Positions 24,377 to 34,275 of a stretch of 64,000 nt of DNA are shown here, piece by piece. The stretch covers positions 2,770,501-2,834,500 of the forward strand of contig NZ_CP068985.1 in the NCBI RefSeq assembly GCF_019397265.1. The letters are read 5' to 3'. The position numbers and the translations under genes are program-made. Source of the stretch: Nonomuraea coxensis DSM 45129. Lineage in GTDB: Bacteria; Actinomycetota; Actinomycetes; Streptosporangiales; Streptosporangiaceae. The notes below the pieces were generated by a model. It made no database searches. It worked only from the letters and a program-made list of their open reading frames with translations, and had not been told where the DNA came from. The number at the start of each line of letters is the position of its first letter. Position 1 is the stretch's first letter.

Positions 24377-24856
24377 CTAGGTCCAGACGGACTCGGCTCC
24401 GCTGTGGCCCGCCCGGACGATGGCGACGGTGCCCCCGATCCCGCCGGCCAGGGCCAGGAGCACCAGGACGACCATCACGCCGGTGTGCCACCGCGGACGC
24501 GCGGCGGCGCCTCCGTGGGGCGCCGAGCGAGCGCCGTACCCCATGAAGCGGGGCGCCAGGGAGAAGCCCAGTGTGGCCAGCCAGAGCGCGATGACGAACG
24601 GCAGCACCTGCTCGCCCTGCTCCTCGTGGAGTTCGATGAGGGCGTTCTCCCCGACGGTGTCCGCCAGCGTCTCGCCGCTGCTGATCGACAGCGGCACGGC
24701 GATCAGCGCGATGGTGGCGACGAACAGCACCGCCGGCCACAGCCGGCGGGCCGCCGCGGGCCAGAACGCCATCAGGACGGTGCCGAGCGCCGCGAGCGGC
24801 AGGCACACGACAGCGGCGTGCACCACCAGCGGGTGCAAGGGCAGACCGAAGAACAT
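24377..24856 (-). CDS. DUF2231 membrane protein
   Basis: The 159-residue protein has four membrane segments and the DUF2231 start MFFGLPLHPLVVHAAVVCLPLAALG with the paired histidines PLHPLVVH. A second conserved stretch is LIELHEEQGEQVLPFVIALWLATLG. The family is predicted to be a redox or haem-related membrane protein, without a proven role. The stop lies in a 15-bp tandem duplication (GCGGCACTAGGTCCA, 24356-24385). It is 39 bases downstream of the ferritin-fold gene and may share its transcript. Confidence 0.85.
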   Translation of the reverse strand: MFFGLPLHPLVVHAAVVCLPLAALGTVLMAFWPAAARRLWPAVLFVATIALIAVPLSISSGETLADTVGENALIELHEEQGEQVLPFVIALWLATLGFSLAPRFMGYGARSAPHGGAAARPRWHTGVMVVLVLLALAGGIGGTVAIVRAGHSGAESVWT

Positions 24857-24895
24857 GTCCGTTTCCTCCCTGGTGGGACGCCGGCCGTCGCGTGA

Positions 24896-25828
24896 TCAGG
24901 ACAGCTCGTCCAGCGCCTGCTGGAAGGCGCGGGCGTGCCCGGCCTCGTCCTCGGCGTTGTTCGAGAAGCGCTCGGCCGCCTGGCTGTCGCCGGCCGCCTC
25001 GGCGCGCCCGGCGTAGGTGGGATACATGGTCTGGGACTCGTACCGTTCGCCGGCGACGGCCTTGGCGAGGTTGGCGCGCGTGCCGCCGACCAGGCCGGCC
25101 AACTTGGCCTCGCCGGCGAAGTGCTCGTGCAGCTCCACGTCGGCGCTGCCGCGGAACAGCTTCGCCACGGCCGGGTCCTCGGCGTGCTCGGCGTACTGCT
25201 GGTACCTGGCGTACGCGAGCGCCTCGCCGTGCATGGCGGCGTCCAGGTCGGCCTTGGTGCGCTGCGCGCGGACCTCGGGCGGCCCCTGGGGGACCTGCCC
25301 GGCCTCGGCATCGGGAGGCTCCGGCACCGCGCCCCGGCCGGACTCGACGGCGCGCAGCGCGGCGCCGAACGCCTTCGCGTGACCGCGTTCGTCGCGGGCG
25401 ATCTCGGAGAAGCGTTCGGCCGCCCGGCTGTCGCCGCCGGTCTCGGACTCCCGGGCGAAGCCGGGGTACATCCTGCGGGACTCGTAGGTCTCCCCGGCCG
25501 CCGCGGCGCGCAGGTTCTCGGCGTCGCCGCGGACGAGGCCGCTCAGCGCCGCCTCTTCCCTGAAGTGCTCGCCCAGCTCGACGTCGGCGGTCCGCTCGAA
25601 CAGGCGGGCCACGGACGGCAGGTTCTCCCGCTCGGCCTGCGCCGCGTACAGCCGGTAGGCGGCGTTGGCGAACGCCTCGCCGCGCATCGACTGTTCGAGG
25701 TCCTTTTGGGTCTGCGGGCTGGGCGGGTCCACCGGTGCGGCGGAGGCGGCGAGCGCGCCGGCCATGGGCGTGCTCAGTGCCAGGGTGAAAGCGCCGGTGA
25801 GGAGCGCGCGTGCGGACAAGGCGATCAT
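24896..25828 (-). CDS. Secreted tandem ferritin-fold (rubrerythrin-like) protein
   Basis: The 310-residue protein has a signal peptide (MIALSARALLTGAFTLALSTPMAGALAASA) and two copies of a rubrerythrin-type four-helix domain, residues ~40-165 and ~185-310. In each copy the di-iron ligands are visible: GEAFANAAY and DVELGEHFREEA, then IARDERGHAKAF in the first; GEALAYARY, DVELHEHFAGEA and NAEDEAGHARAF in the second. There is no rubredoxin domain. Such domains handle peroxide or store iron. Export and tandem duplication are unusual. It sits among stress genes. Confidence 0.82.
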   Translation of the reverse strand: MIALSARALLTGAFTLALSTPMAGALAASAAPVDPPSPQTQKDLEQSMRGEAFANAAYRLYAAQAERENLPSVARLFERTADVELGEHFREEAALSGLVRGDAENLRAAAAGETYESRRMYPGFARESETGGDSRAAERFSEIARDERGHAKAFGAALRAVESGRGAVPEPPDAEAGQVPQGPPEVRAQRTKADLDAAMHGEALAYARYQQYAEHAEDPAVAKLFRGSADVELHEHFAGEAKLAGLVGGTRANLAKAVAGERYESQTMYPTYAGRAEAAGDSQAAERFSNNAEDEAGHARAFQQALDELS

Positions 25829-25983
25829 CTCGACCTCCTGGGCCGGGTGCGGATACCTGCGGCCATCAGGAGAGGGCTTGCCTGGACCGGGTAGCCGATA
25901 ACCGGGGAAAGGGCAAAGCCAGTTGAAGGATGTGACATCTCGTACTGTGGGAGGTAGGTGTCGAATCGACGTCAGGGGGACGT

Positions 25984-26607
25984 ATGAAGCGACGCTGTAC
26001 GAAGGCCGCGATGGCCGCCGGAGCACTCCTGGCCGTCATCGCCGCCGGTTCAGGGACCCCGTACCCGAGTCCTTCGCCCACAGGTCCGTCACCGGTCTGC
26101 CCGGGAGCCAGGCAGTTCCGTCCCGTCGCCGGCGAGTACGACTACCTGGCGCAGATGGTGCCGCACCACGAGGACGCCATCGCGGCGGCGCGGCAGCTGG
26201 ACCGTTCCCAGCGGCCCGAGCTGCGGCGACTCGGGCAGTCCATCGTCAGGACGCAGACCGCCGAGGTGGGCACGATGAAGGGCTGGCTGGAGCGGTGGTA
26301 TCCGCGGAGCCCGGCGCCGAGCCCGCGCGGGAGCACGATGCCCGACCTGTCGGGGCTGTCGGGAGATCGGCTCGACGAGACGTTCCTGCAGTACATGATC
26401 CCGCACCACATGATGGCGATCATGATGTCGCAGCAGCTCCTCATGCACGGCGAGGCGCGGCACGCCGAGGTCGCCGACTTCGCCCGCCAGGTGCGCGACG
26501 AGCAGCGGGCGGAGGTCCGCCTGATGTGGCGGTACATGGGCCAGTGGTTCGGGGACCGGGACCTGCCCTGCGCCCCGCGATGGCCGGGCATGATGCCGGG
26601 GTCGTAG
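25984..26607 (+). CDS. DUF305 secreted/lipid-anchored protein, possibly copper binding
   Basis: The 207-residue protein starts at ATG 25984 with a signal-like N-terminus (MKRRCTKAAMAAGALLAVIAAGSG). The DUF305 pattern is duplicated: FLAQMVPHHEDAI-type sequence (DYLAQMVPHHEDAIAAAR) in the first half and FLQYMIPHHMMAIMMSQQ in the second. The PHH motifs and Met-rich stretches are those proposed for metal binding in DUF305 proteins such as CopM. It probably acts outside the membrane, perhaps on copper. It is divergent from the ferritin-fold gene. Confidence 0.85.
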   Translation: MKRRCTKAAMAAGALLAVIAAGSGTPYPSPSPTGPSPVCPGARQFRPVAGEYDYLAQMVPHHEDAIAAARQLDRSQRPELRRLGQSIVRTQTAEVGTMKGWLERWYPRSPAPSPRGSTMPDLSGLSGDRLDETFLQYMIPHHMMAIMMSQQLLMHGEARHAEVADFARQVRDEQRAEVRLMWRYMGQWFGDRDLPCAPRWPGMMPGS

Positions 26608-26608
26608 C

Positions 26609-26622
26609 GGGACCAAAGCCCC
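26609..26622. promoter_or_regulatory. DevR/DosR-like box upstream of a universal stress protein gene
   Basis: GGGACCAAAGCCCC lies 78 bases before the USP start. It fits the GGGAC-N(3-5)-GCCC pattern of DevR/DosR sites in actinobacteria and precedes a gene type normally in that regulon. Similar strings occur before the WS/DGAT gene (31694-31708) and, in reverse, before GAPDH (33193-33206). No devR gene is in the window, although a NarL-type regulator is at 17658. Confidence 0.45.
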
Positions 26623-26699
26623 AGGAAGCGGGGAGGGACGGCCCTGACCCGTCGCGTCCGCCCGGGCGAAGGTGAAGGCGGAACCCCTGGGAGGCAGCG

Positions 26700-27617
26700 A
26701 TGGACAACGAACTCGGCGTCGTCGTGGGATACGACCAGTCGTGGTCTTCGGGAAGGGCCCTGCGCTGGGGCGCGGCGGAAGCGGCCGCCAGAGGGCTGCC
26801 GCTGACGGTGTGCCATGCCTGGGACTGGCCCTACCACGAGTGGCCGGGCGAACTGGTGCCGCTCGACCTGGTACGCCGGCCCGCGCAGCGGCTGGCACGG
26901 TCCGCCGCCGCCTGGGTCGGACGCCACTACGCGGGCGTGCCCGTGAACACCCTGACCGATCGCGGATCGCCGGCCACGGTCCTGGCGGAGCTGTCGGCGG
27001 AGGCGGCGCTCATCGTGGTCGGAACCCGTGGCCACGGCGTTCTCGGAGGGCTGGTCGCGGGCTCCACGAGCACCGCCGTCGCGATCCGGGCCGCCTGCCC
27101 GGTGATCGTCATGCGTGATCAGCGGGAGGCGGACGGAGCCGGTGAGGTGCTGGTGGGGTTCGACGGTTCGCGAGCGTCCGCCGCCGCCCTCGGCTTCGCC
27201 GCGCAGGAGGCCCAGAGGCTGGACGCGCCGCTCACGGCGCTGATCGCCGGCGGCCGGGGCCATGACGCGGGCGAGCCCGGCCCGGAGACGGCGGGGTTCG
27301 CCTGGGAGGAGCTCGGCTTCTGGCAGCGCCTGTACCCGGAGCTCCGGGGCGACGTCGAGGTGACCGGCGCGCAGGCGCGTCCCGCCCTGCTCGACCGGGC
27401 CCGCGAGGCGCGTCTTCTGGTCGTGGGCGCGCGCGGGCTCGGCGAGGTGCGCGGCCTGCTGCTCGGCTCGATCAGCCAGGCCATGGTGCACCACGCCCCG
27501 TGCCCGGTCGCGGTGGTGCACGGCGGGATCACCGCCGAGGGCGACGCGGGAGGACCAAAGACACTCGTCCAGGGGACCTCGTCCTCCGGCGTGATCGGGC
27601 GTCCCGCGCGACGCTGA
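26700..27617 (+). CDS. Universal stress protein, two UspA domains
   Basis: The 305-residue protein has two UspA domains. The first starts VVVGYDQSWSSGRALRW and has the nucleotide loop VVGTRGHGVLGGLVAGSTSTAV; the second starts VLVGFDGSRASAAAL and has VVGARGLGEVRGLLLGSISQ. The start ATG at 26700 follows GGGAGG. Both loops have the G-x2-G-x9-G(S/T) pattern for ATP binding. It is followed 32 bases later by another tandem USP, so the two probably share a transcript under the DevR-like box. Confidence 0.92.
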   Translation: MDNELGVVVGYDQSWSSGRALRWGAAEAAARGLPLTVCHAWDWPYHEWPGELVPLDLVRRPAQRLARSAAAWVGRHYAGVPVNTLTDRGSPATVLAELSAEAALIVVGTRGHGVLGGLVAGSTSTAVAIRAACPVIVMRDQREADGAGEVLVGFDGSRASAAALGFAAQEAQRLDAPLTALIAGGRGHDAGEPGPETAGFAWEELGFWQRLYPELRGDVEVTGAQARPALLDRAREARLLVVGARGLGEVRGLLLGSISQAMVHHAPCPVAVVHGGITAEGDAGGPKTLVQGTSSSGVIGRPARR

Positions 27618-27649
27618 GCGTGACAGATCCGACGCAGCGGAGGTGCGCG

Positions 27650-28477
27650 ATGAACGGACACATCCTCGTGGGCGTGGACGGCTCCGCCCCGGCGACGGCG
27701 GCCGTGGAATGGGCCGCGGCCGATGCCGTCCGCCGTGGCCTGGGGCTGCGGCTGGTGCACGTGTGCGGGCTGTGCCCGCGGGACGAGGCCGCCCCGGAGC
27801 GCTGTGTGGAAGCGCTCGCCACCGCGGGTCACCTGGCCCGTGACCTGGCCGGCGGCGTCGAGGTCCGCACCGAGCTGCTGCCGGGGAACCCGGCCGAGGT
27901 CCTGATCGCCGAGTCCGGGTCCGCCGACAGCGTGGTCCTGGGCAGCCGGGGGCTCGGCGGGTTCACCGGGCTGCTGGTCGGCTCGGTCGGCATGGCCGTG
28001 GCCGGGCACGCCGCCGGGCCGGTGGTGGTTGTCCGCGGCGCCGCCACGACGACGTACGGCCGGGTGGTCGCCGGCTACGACGGCTCGCCCCACTCGGAGG
28101 CCGCCCTGCAGTACGCGGTCGAGCAGGCGCGGGCGCGCGGCATCCCGCTGCACGTCGTCCACGCCTGGCAGACGCCGGTCTTCTCCCCGTACATGGCGGC
28201 GTACAACAGTTTCCTGGTGAACGTCTACCAGGAGGAGACCGGCGCGGTGGCGGAGAGCGTGGCTCTGTGGCGGGAGAAGAACCCCGACGTGGAGATCACC
28301 GACGAGGCGCTGACCGGGCATCCGGTGGGAGTCCTGGCCAGGGCGGGAGCCGCGGCCGACCTGGTGGTGGTGGGCTCGCGCGGGCTGGGGAGCCTGGCCT
28401 CCGCGGTGCTCGGCTCCGTCAGCCGGGGCGTGCTGCACCACGTGACCTGCCCGGTCGCGGTGGTGAGGCCCCGCTAG
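27650..28477 (+). CDS. Universal stress protein, two UspA domains
   Basis: The 275-residue protein starts at ATG 27650 after CGGAGG. Domain one begins ILVGVDGSAPATAAVEWA with loop VLGSRGLGGFTGLLVGSVG; domain two begins VVAGYDGSPHSEAALQYA with loop VVGSRGLGSLASAVLGSVS. Both ATP loops are intact. Its last four bases overlap the 3' end of the convergent TSUP gene. The role is most likely stress survival, as in the USP paralogues of actinobacterial dormancy regulons. Confidence 0.92.
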   Translation: MNGHILVGVDGSAPATAAVEWAAADAVRRGLGLRLVHVCGLCPRDEAAPERCVEALATAGHLARDLAGGVEVRTELLPGNPAEVLIAESGSADSVVLGSRGLGGFTGLLVGSVGMAVAGHAAGPVVVVRGAATTTYGRVVAGYDGSPHSEAALQYAVEQARARGIPLHVVHAWQTPVFSPYMAAYNSFLVNVYQEETGAVAESVALWREKNPDVEITDEALTGHPVGVLARAGAAADLVVVGSRGLGSLASAVLGSVSRGVLHHVTCPVAVVRPR

Positions 28478-29325
28478 GGCCGTTCCCTGCCGAGGGACCG
28501 CCGCCGCAGGACGAGGACTACGGCCACCGAGGCCGCCAGCGCTGCCGCCGCCGCCCACCAGGCGGCGGGCGGCAGCGCGGACGGCACCTGCTGGACGAGG
28601 ACGAAGGCGCCCATGACCAGCACGAACCAGCCGAACGCCACGCGCGCCCTGTCGGCGTCGAGCCGGCCCGCGAGTGCGCCGCCGGCGAGCCCGCCGACGA
28701 CGGCGGCGGCGGTCACCGGGAGCGCCAGCGACCAGTCGATGGGCACGCTGTGCAGGTACCCGGCCAGGCCGGCCAGGGACTTCATGGCGATGACGAGCAG
28801 CGAGGTGCCCACCGCGACGCCCATGGGCAGGCCGCCGAGCAGGACCAGCGCGGGCACCACGAGGAAGCCGCCGCCCGCGCCGACGAGTCCGGTGACCACG
28901 CCGACGGCGACGCCCTCGGCGACCACGTGGAGGACCGGCAGCTCGTGGCGGGCCGGCGCGGCGGGCGGGGTGCGGCGGCCGCGGATCATGGCGATGGCGG
29001 TGGCGAGCATCATGGCCGCGAAGGCGGCCATGAGCAGCGCCTCGGGCAGGTACGGGCCGATGAGCCCGCCCGCGTAGGCGCCCGCCATGCCGGCCGCGCC
29101 GAAGATCAGCCCAGTGCGCCACCGGATCCGCCCGGCGCGGGCGTGCCCGATCGCGCTGACCGCGCTGGTGACGGCCACGACGAGCAGGGACATGGCGATC
29201 GCCTGCTTGGCGGGCACGCCGGCGAGGTAGACCAGCACCGGCACGGCGAGGATCGACCCGCCGCCGCCGAAGAGGCCGAGCGTGACGCCGATCAGCGTGG
29301 CGGCGGCCAGGGTCAGGACGATCAT
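28474..29325 (-). CDS. TSUP/TauE-SafE sulfur-compound permease
   Basis: The 283-residue protein has about eight membrane helices in two repeats, each with the TSUP glycine motif: LGLFGGGGSILAVPVLVYLAGVP and TGLVGAGGGFLVVPALVLLGGLP. Members move sulfite, thiosulfate or related anions across the membrane. It is the last gene of a sulfur set with rhodanese and persulfide dioxygenase, and a 14-bp CstR-like operator (29329-29342) lies four bases before its start codon. Confidence 0.9.
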   Translation of the reverse strand: MIVLTLAAATLIGVTLGLFGGGGSILAVPVLVYLAGVPAKQAIAMSLLVVAVTSAVSAIGHARAGRIRWRTGLIFGAAGMAGAYAGGLIGPYLPEALLMAAFAAMMLATAIAMIRGRRTPPAAPARHELPVLHVVAEGVAVGVVTGLVGAGGGFLVVPALVLLGGLPMGVAVGTSLLVIAMKSLAGLAGYLHSVPIDWSLALPVTAAAVVGGLAGGALAGRLDADRARVAFGWFVLVMGAFVLVQQVPSALPPAAWWAAAAALAASVAVVLVLRRRSLGRERP

Positions 29326-29328
29326 CTG

Positions 29329-29342
29329 TACCCCCGGGGGTA
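29329..29342. promoter_or_regulatory. CsoR/CstR-type operator before the TSUP gene
   Basis: TACCCCCGGGGGTA is a perfect 14-bp palindrome. It shares its TACCCC...GGGGTA plan with the sites at 31283-31298 and 31628-31641, and with known CsoR-family operators (C-tract/G-tract palindromes). Control by the CstR-like protein at 31348-31617 is inferred. Confidence 0.7.
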
Positions 29343-29367
29343 TCGACAGGTCATGGGAAGGCCCCGC

Positions 29368-29934
29368 TCAGCCGCTCGCCCGGGAGAGGCGGGTCAGCGC
29401 GGCCTCGACGTCCACGCCGCCGGCCCGGTTGTAGGGCAGCTTGGACAGCAGCATCCCCATGGCGCAGGTGTCGGTGAGCGCCGCGAACGTGAGGCCCGCC
29501 CCGACGAACCCGGCGACCGCCGCCGCGCCGGGGACCCAGAGGCTCGCCACGACCGAGGTGAGCACGATGCTCCCGGCGGCGAGCCGGACCTGGCGCTCCA
29601 GCGGCCAGCGGGCCCGGCCCCGGCTGACGGGCGCGCCCGAGGCGATCCAGGCGTTCATGCCGCCGTCGAGGACGACGACGTCGGACAGCCCGGCGTCGCT
29701 CAGCGCCGCGCGGGCGCGTTCGGCCCGGTTGCCGGACTGGCAGATGAGCAGCAGCCGGCCGCCCGCGTCGGCGACGATCCGCCGCAGGTGCGCGTCGACC
29801 TGGTCGAGCGGCAGGTTGACGGCGCCGTCGATGTGCGCCGTGCCGTACTCGGCCGGGGTGCGGACGTCCACGACGAGGACGTCAGGGTTGGCCGCGATCA
29901 GGGCGCGGGCGGAGGCGGCGTCGATGTGGGACAT
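29368..29934 (-). CDS. Rhodanese with DUF2892-like membrane tail
   Basis: The 188-residue protein has a rhodanese domain (residues ~1-105; VVDVRTPAEYGTAHIDGAVNLPL, active Cys65 in LICQSGNRAER, LDGGMNAWIASGAPV) and a C-terminal part with two membrane helices (~120-165) ending in the DUF2892-type pattern GxxxTCAMGMLLSKLPYN. It would carry persulfide sulfur at the membrane. It is 15 bases downstream of the MBL-rhodanese gene, within the same operon. Confidence 0.9.
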   Translation of the reverse strand: MSHIDAASARALIAANPDVLVVDVRTPAEYGTAHIDGAVNLPLDQVDAHLRRIVADAGGRLLLICQSGNRAERARAALSDAGLSDVVVLDGGMNAWIASGAPVSRGRARWPLERQVRLAAGSIVLTSVVASLWVPGAAAVAGFVGAGLTFAALTDTCAMGMLLSKLPYNRAGGVDVEAALTRLSRASG

Positions 29935-29949
29935 GTGGGTGATCTCCTT

Positions 29950-31275
29950 CTAGTTGAGCCGGTCGAGGGCGGAAACGACGTCGGGGACGCCCGCGCCGGT
30001 GAGCGCGATCGGGCGGTAGCCCGCGCCGGCGAGCCGCGCGGCGGCGATGGCGGCGCGGCGGCCGGAGGCGCAGGCGACGAGCACCGGCCGCTCCTGGTCG
30101 AGCGCGTCCGGGACGCCCTGGGTGAACAGGTCGGGCAGGAAACGCTCGGCCGCGCCCGGCAGGCGGACCTGCTCCCGCTCGCTGGGCATCCGCACGTCCA
30201 GGAGCTGGGCGTCCGGTTCGCGGAGGAGCCGGACGAAGGTGCCGAGGTCCACGAGCCGGTAGGTCTGGGTGGCGGCGTCGCCGAGGTCCCGTACGACGCC
30301 CTGGACGGTGTCGACGCCGATCTGGGCGAGCTGGGTGACGGCCTCGGTGACGTCCTGTCCGGGCCCGGCGACCAGCGTGATCGGCTCGCCGTGGGGGAGC
30401 AGCCAGCCGGTCCAGCTGCCGAAGTCGTTGTCCAGCTCGATGCCGTACGAGCCGGGCAGCATGCCTCCGGCCTGGGCCTCGCGCGGCCGGACGTCCACGA
30501 CGTGGCCGGCGGCGGGCTCGTCGAGCTCGGGCACCTGGACGGGTGGCATGGGCGGGACGCCGAGCGTGTTGGCCGGGCCCATGTGCCGGTAGAAGGCCGG
30601 GATGGGAGCCGGGGCGGCCAGCAGCGTGTCGGCGAACTTCTCCGGGTCGTCCACGGCCAGCAGCGGGTTGTCCGCCAGTTCCGCGCCGATGGTGGAGGTC
30701 AGGCGGCCCGCGCCGGTCGCCGTGCAGAACGAGCCCTCGCCGTGGGTGGGGTAGAGGGCGGTGCCGGGCGGCAGCGCGGCCAGCCGGCGCAGCGAGATGT
30801 GCTGGAGGCGGGCCAGGGAGCGGGCGCGTTCCGGTCCGAGCAGGTCGGGCCGTCCCGCAGAGGCGACCAGCAGGCTGCCGCCGGAGAACAGCGCGACCGG
30901 CTCGCCGTCGATGAGCACCAGGTAGCTGGTGTGCTCGGGGGTGTGGCCGGGCGTGTGGACGGGCCGCAGGGCCAGGCCGCCGCCGCCGTCGATGTCCTCC
31001 AGGTGGAAGGCGGGCGTGTGCCGGTAGGCGGGGGCCGCGGCGGCGGGCATCACCAGCTCGGCGCCGGTGCGCAGGGCGGCCTGCTCGCCGCCGGAGACGT
31101 AGTCGTTGTGCAGGTGGGTCTCCAGCACGAACCGCAGCTCGACGTCCCGCTCGGCGGCGGCGTCGAGGAAACGGCCGATGTCGCGCTGCGGATCGACGAG
31201 CACCCCGCGGCCGTCGTGGGTCAGCAGGTAAGTCTGGTCGCCCAGGCCGGGCGTGCGGAACGACAGGACTTCCAT
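29950..31275 (-). CDS. MBL-fold persulfide dioxygenase fused to rhodanese domains
   Basis: The 441-residue protein begins with a metallo-beta-lactamase domain of the ETHE1/Blh type (THLHNDYVSG giving His54, His56, Asp58; HTPGHTPEHTSYL; YPTHGEGSFC). Two rhodanese-like domains follow: an inactive one (~265-345, no Cys loop) and an active one at the C-terminus (LLDVRMPSEREQ, Cys in VACASGRRAA). It would oxidise glutathione- or other low-molecular-weight persulfide to sulfite and shuttle the sulfur. It is first in the operon with rhodanese and TSUP, with a CstR-like operator just before the start. Confidence 0.92.
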   Translation of the reverse strand: MEVLSFRTPGLGDQTYLLTHDGRGVLVDPQRDIGRFLDAAAERDVELRFVLETHLHNDYVSGGEQAALRTGAELVMPAAAAPAYRHTPAFHLEDIDGGGGLALRPVHTPGHTPEHTSYLVLIDGEPVALFSGGSLLVASAGRPDLLGPERARSLARLQHISLRRLAALPPGTALYPTHGEGSFCTATGAGRLTSTIGAELADNPLLAVDDPEKFADTLLAAPAPIPAFYRHMGPANTLGVPPMPPVQVPELDEPAAGHVVDVRPREAQAGGMLPGSYGIELDNDFGSWTGWLLPHGEPITLVAGPGQDVTEAVTQLAQIGVDTVQGVVRDLGDAATQTYRLVDLGTFVRLLREPDAQLLDVRMPSEREQVRLPGAAERFLPDLFTQGVPDALDQERPVLVACASGRRAAIAAARLAGAGYRPIALTGAGVPDVVSALDRLN

Positions 31276-31282
31276 GGTCGCT

Positions 31283-31298
31283 ATACCCCCCAGGGTAT
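31283..31298. promoter_or_regulatory. CsoR/CstR-type operator before the persulfide dioxygenase gene
   Basis: ATACCC, four bases, GGGTAT form a perfect palindrome eight bases before the start of the MBL-rhodanese gene. It is one of three matching sites in the sulfur locus. Confidence 0.7.
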
Positions 31299-31347
31299 GT
31301 AAAGGTCAAAAAGACGCGGTCACGGCAGGTCCCGTGACCGCGGGGTG

Positions 31348-33260
<1,913 letters not shown>

Positions 33261-33264
33261 GGGC

Positions 33265-34260
33265 ATGAGAATCGCGATCAATGGTTTCGGCAGGATCGGC
33301 AGAGCCGTCCTGCGCCGCGCGCTCCGCACCGACCTGGACGGCGTCCTCGACGTGGTCGCCGTCAACGACGTCGCCGACGTGGACACGCTGGCCCACCTGC
33401 TCAGGCACGACTCCACGTACGGGCCGCTCGACCTGCCCGTCACCGCGTCCCCCGGCACGCTGGAGGTCGGCGGTCACAAGATCGCCGTCACCTCCTGCCC
33501 CGACCCCGAGCGGATCGACTGGCGCGCTCACGACGTGGGGCTCGTCATCGACGCCACCGGACGCTTCCGCACCAGGGACGCCCTGGCCGGGCACCTGAAG
33601 GCCGGCGCACCCAGGGTGCTGCTGTCGGCTCCCGGCAAGGGCCTCGACGCCACCGTCGTGCCCGGCGTCAACGACGCGGCCTACGACCCGGCCAGGCACG
33701 AGATCGTCTCGCTCGCCTCCTGCACCACCAACTGCGTCGCTCCGATGGTCAAGGTGCTGCACGAGCGGTTCGGCCTGGTCCGCGGCTTCATGACCACCAT
33801 CCACGCCTACACCGGTGACCAGGTGCTGCTGGACGCCCCGCACAAGGACCCGCGCCGGGGCCGCTCGGCGGCCGTCAACATCGTGCCGACCACCACCGGC
33901 GCGGCCCGCATGGTCGGCCAGGTGCTCCCCGAGCTGAACGGCCGCCTCGACGGCATCGCGATCAGGGTGCCGGTCGAGGACGGCTCGATCACCGACCTGT
34001 CCGCCCAGCTCAGCCGTCCCGCGACGGCACGGGAGGTCAACGACGCCTTCGCAGCGGCCGCGGAGAACGAGCTGCGCGGCATCCTGCGCTACAGCACCGA
34101 CCCGCTCGTCTCCCGCGACATCGTCGGCGACGCCGCCTCCTGCGTGTTCGACTCCGCCCTCACCCAGGCGAGCGGCGATCTGGTGAAGGTGTTCGGCTGG
34201 TACGACAACGAGTGGGGCTACGCCAACCGGCTGGTCGAGATGGCCCGGCGCATGGCCTGA
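33265..34260 (+). CDS. gap: Glyceraldehyde-3-phosphate dehydrogenase
   Basis: The 331-residue protein is a full GAPDH: NAD fold AINGFGRIGRAVLRRAL, catalytic Cys153 in SLASCTTNCVAP, His180 in MTTIHAYTGDQ, phosphate-binding RRGRSAAVNIVPTTTGAA and the C-terminal WYDNEWGYANRLVEMA. It converts glyceraldehyde-3-phosphate to 1,3-bisphosphoglycerate. It is not beside pgk or tpi, so it is likely an additional copy for stress conditions. It sits four bases after the WS/DGAT stop and 15 bases before the ATPase gene, suggesting one transcript. Confidence 0.95.
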   Translation: MRIAINGFGRIGRAVLRRALRTDLDGVLDVVAVNDVADVDTLAHLLRHDSTYGPLDLPVTASPGTLEVGGHKIAVTSCPDPERIDWRAHDVGLVIDATGRFRTRDALAGHLKAGAPRVLLSAPGKGLDATVVPGVNDAAYDPARHEIVSLASCTTNCVAPMVKVLHERFGLVRGFMTTIHAYTGDQVLLDAPHKDPRRGRSAAVNIVPTTTGAARMVGQVLPELNGRLDGIAIRVPVEDGSITDLSAQLSRPATAREVNDAFAAAAENELRGILRYSTDPLVSRDIVGDAASCVFDSALTQASGDLVKVFGWYDNEWGYANRLVEMARRMA

Positions 34261-34275
34261 CCGGAGCCGGCCGAC

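Noticed and set aside
24356..24385. 15-bp tandem duplication GCGGCACTAGGTCCA at the end of the DUF2231 gene
   Set aside because: Real but trivial: it repeats the last two codons, the stop and a few bases after it, and is best explained by slippage without functional meaning.
28267..31302. Plus-strand frame of about 1000 codons opposite the sulfur locus
   Set aside because: The TSUP, rhodanese and MBL genes on the minus strand carry clear family motifs; the plus frame is Gly/Arg/His-rich shadow.
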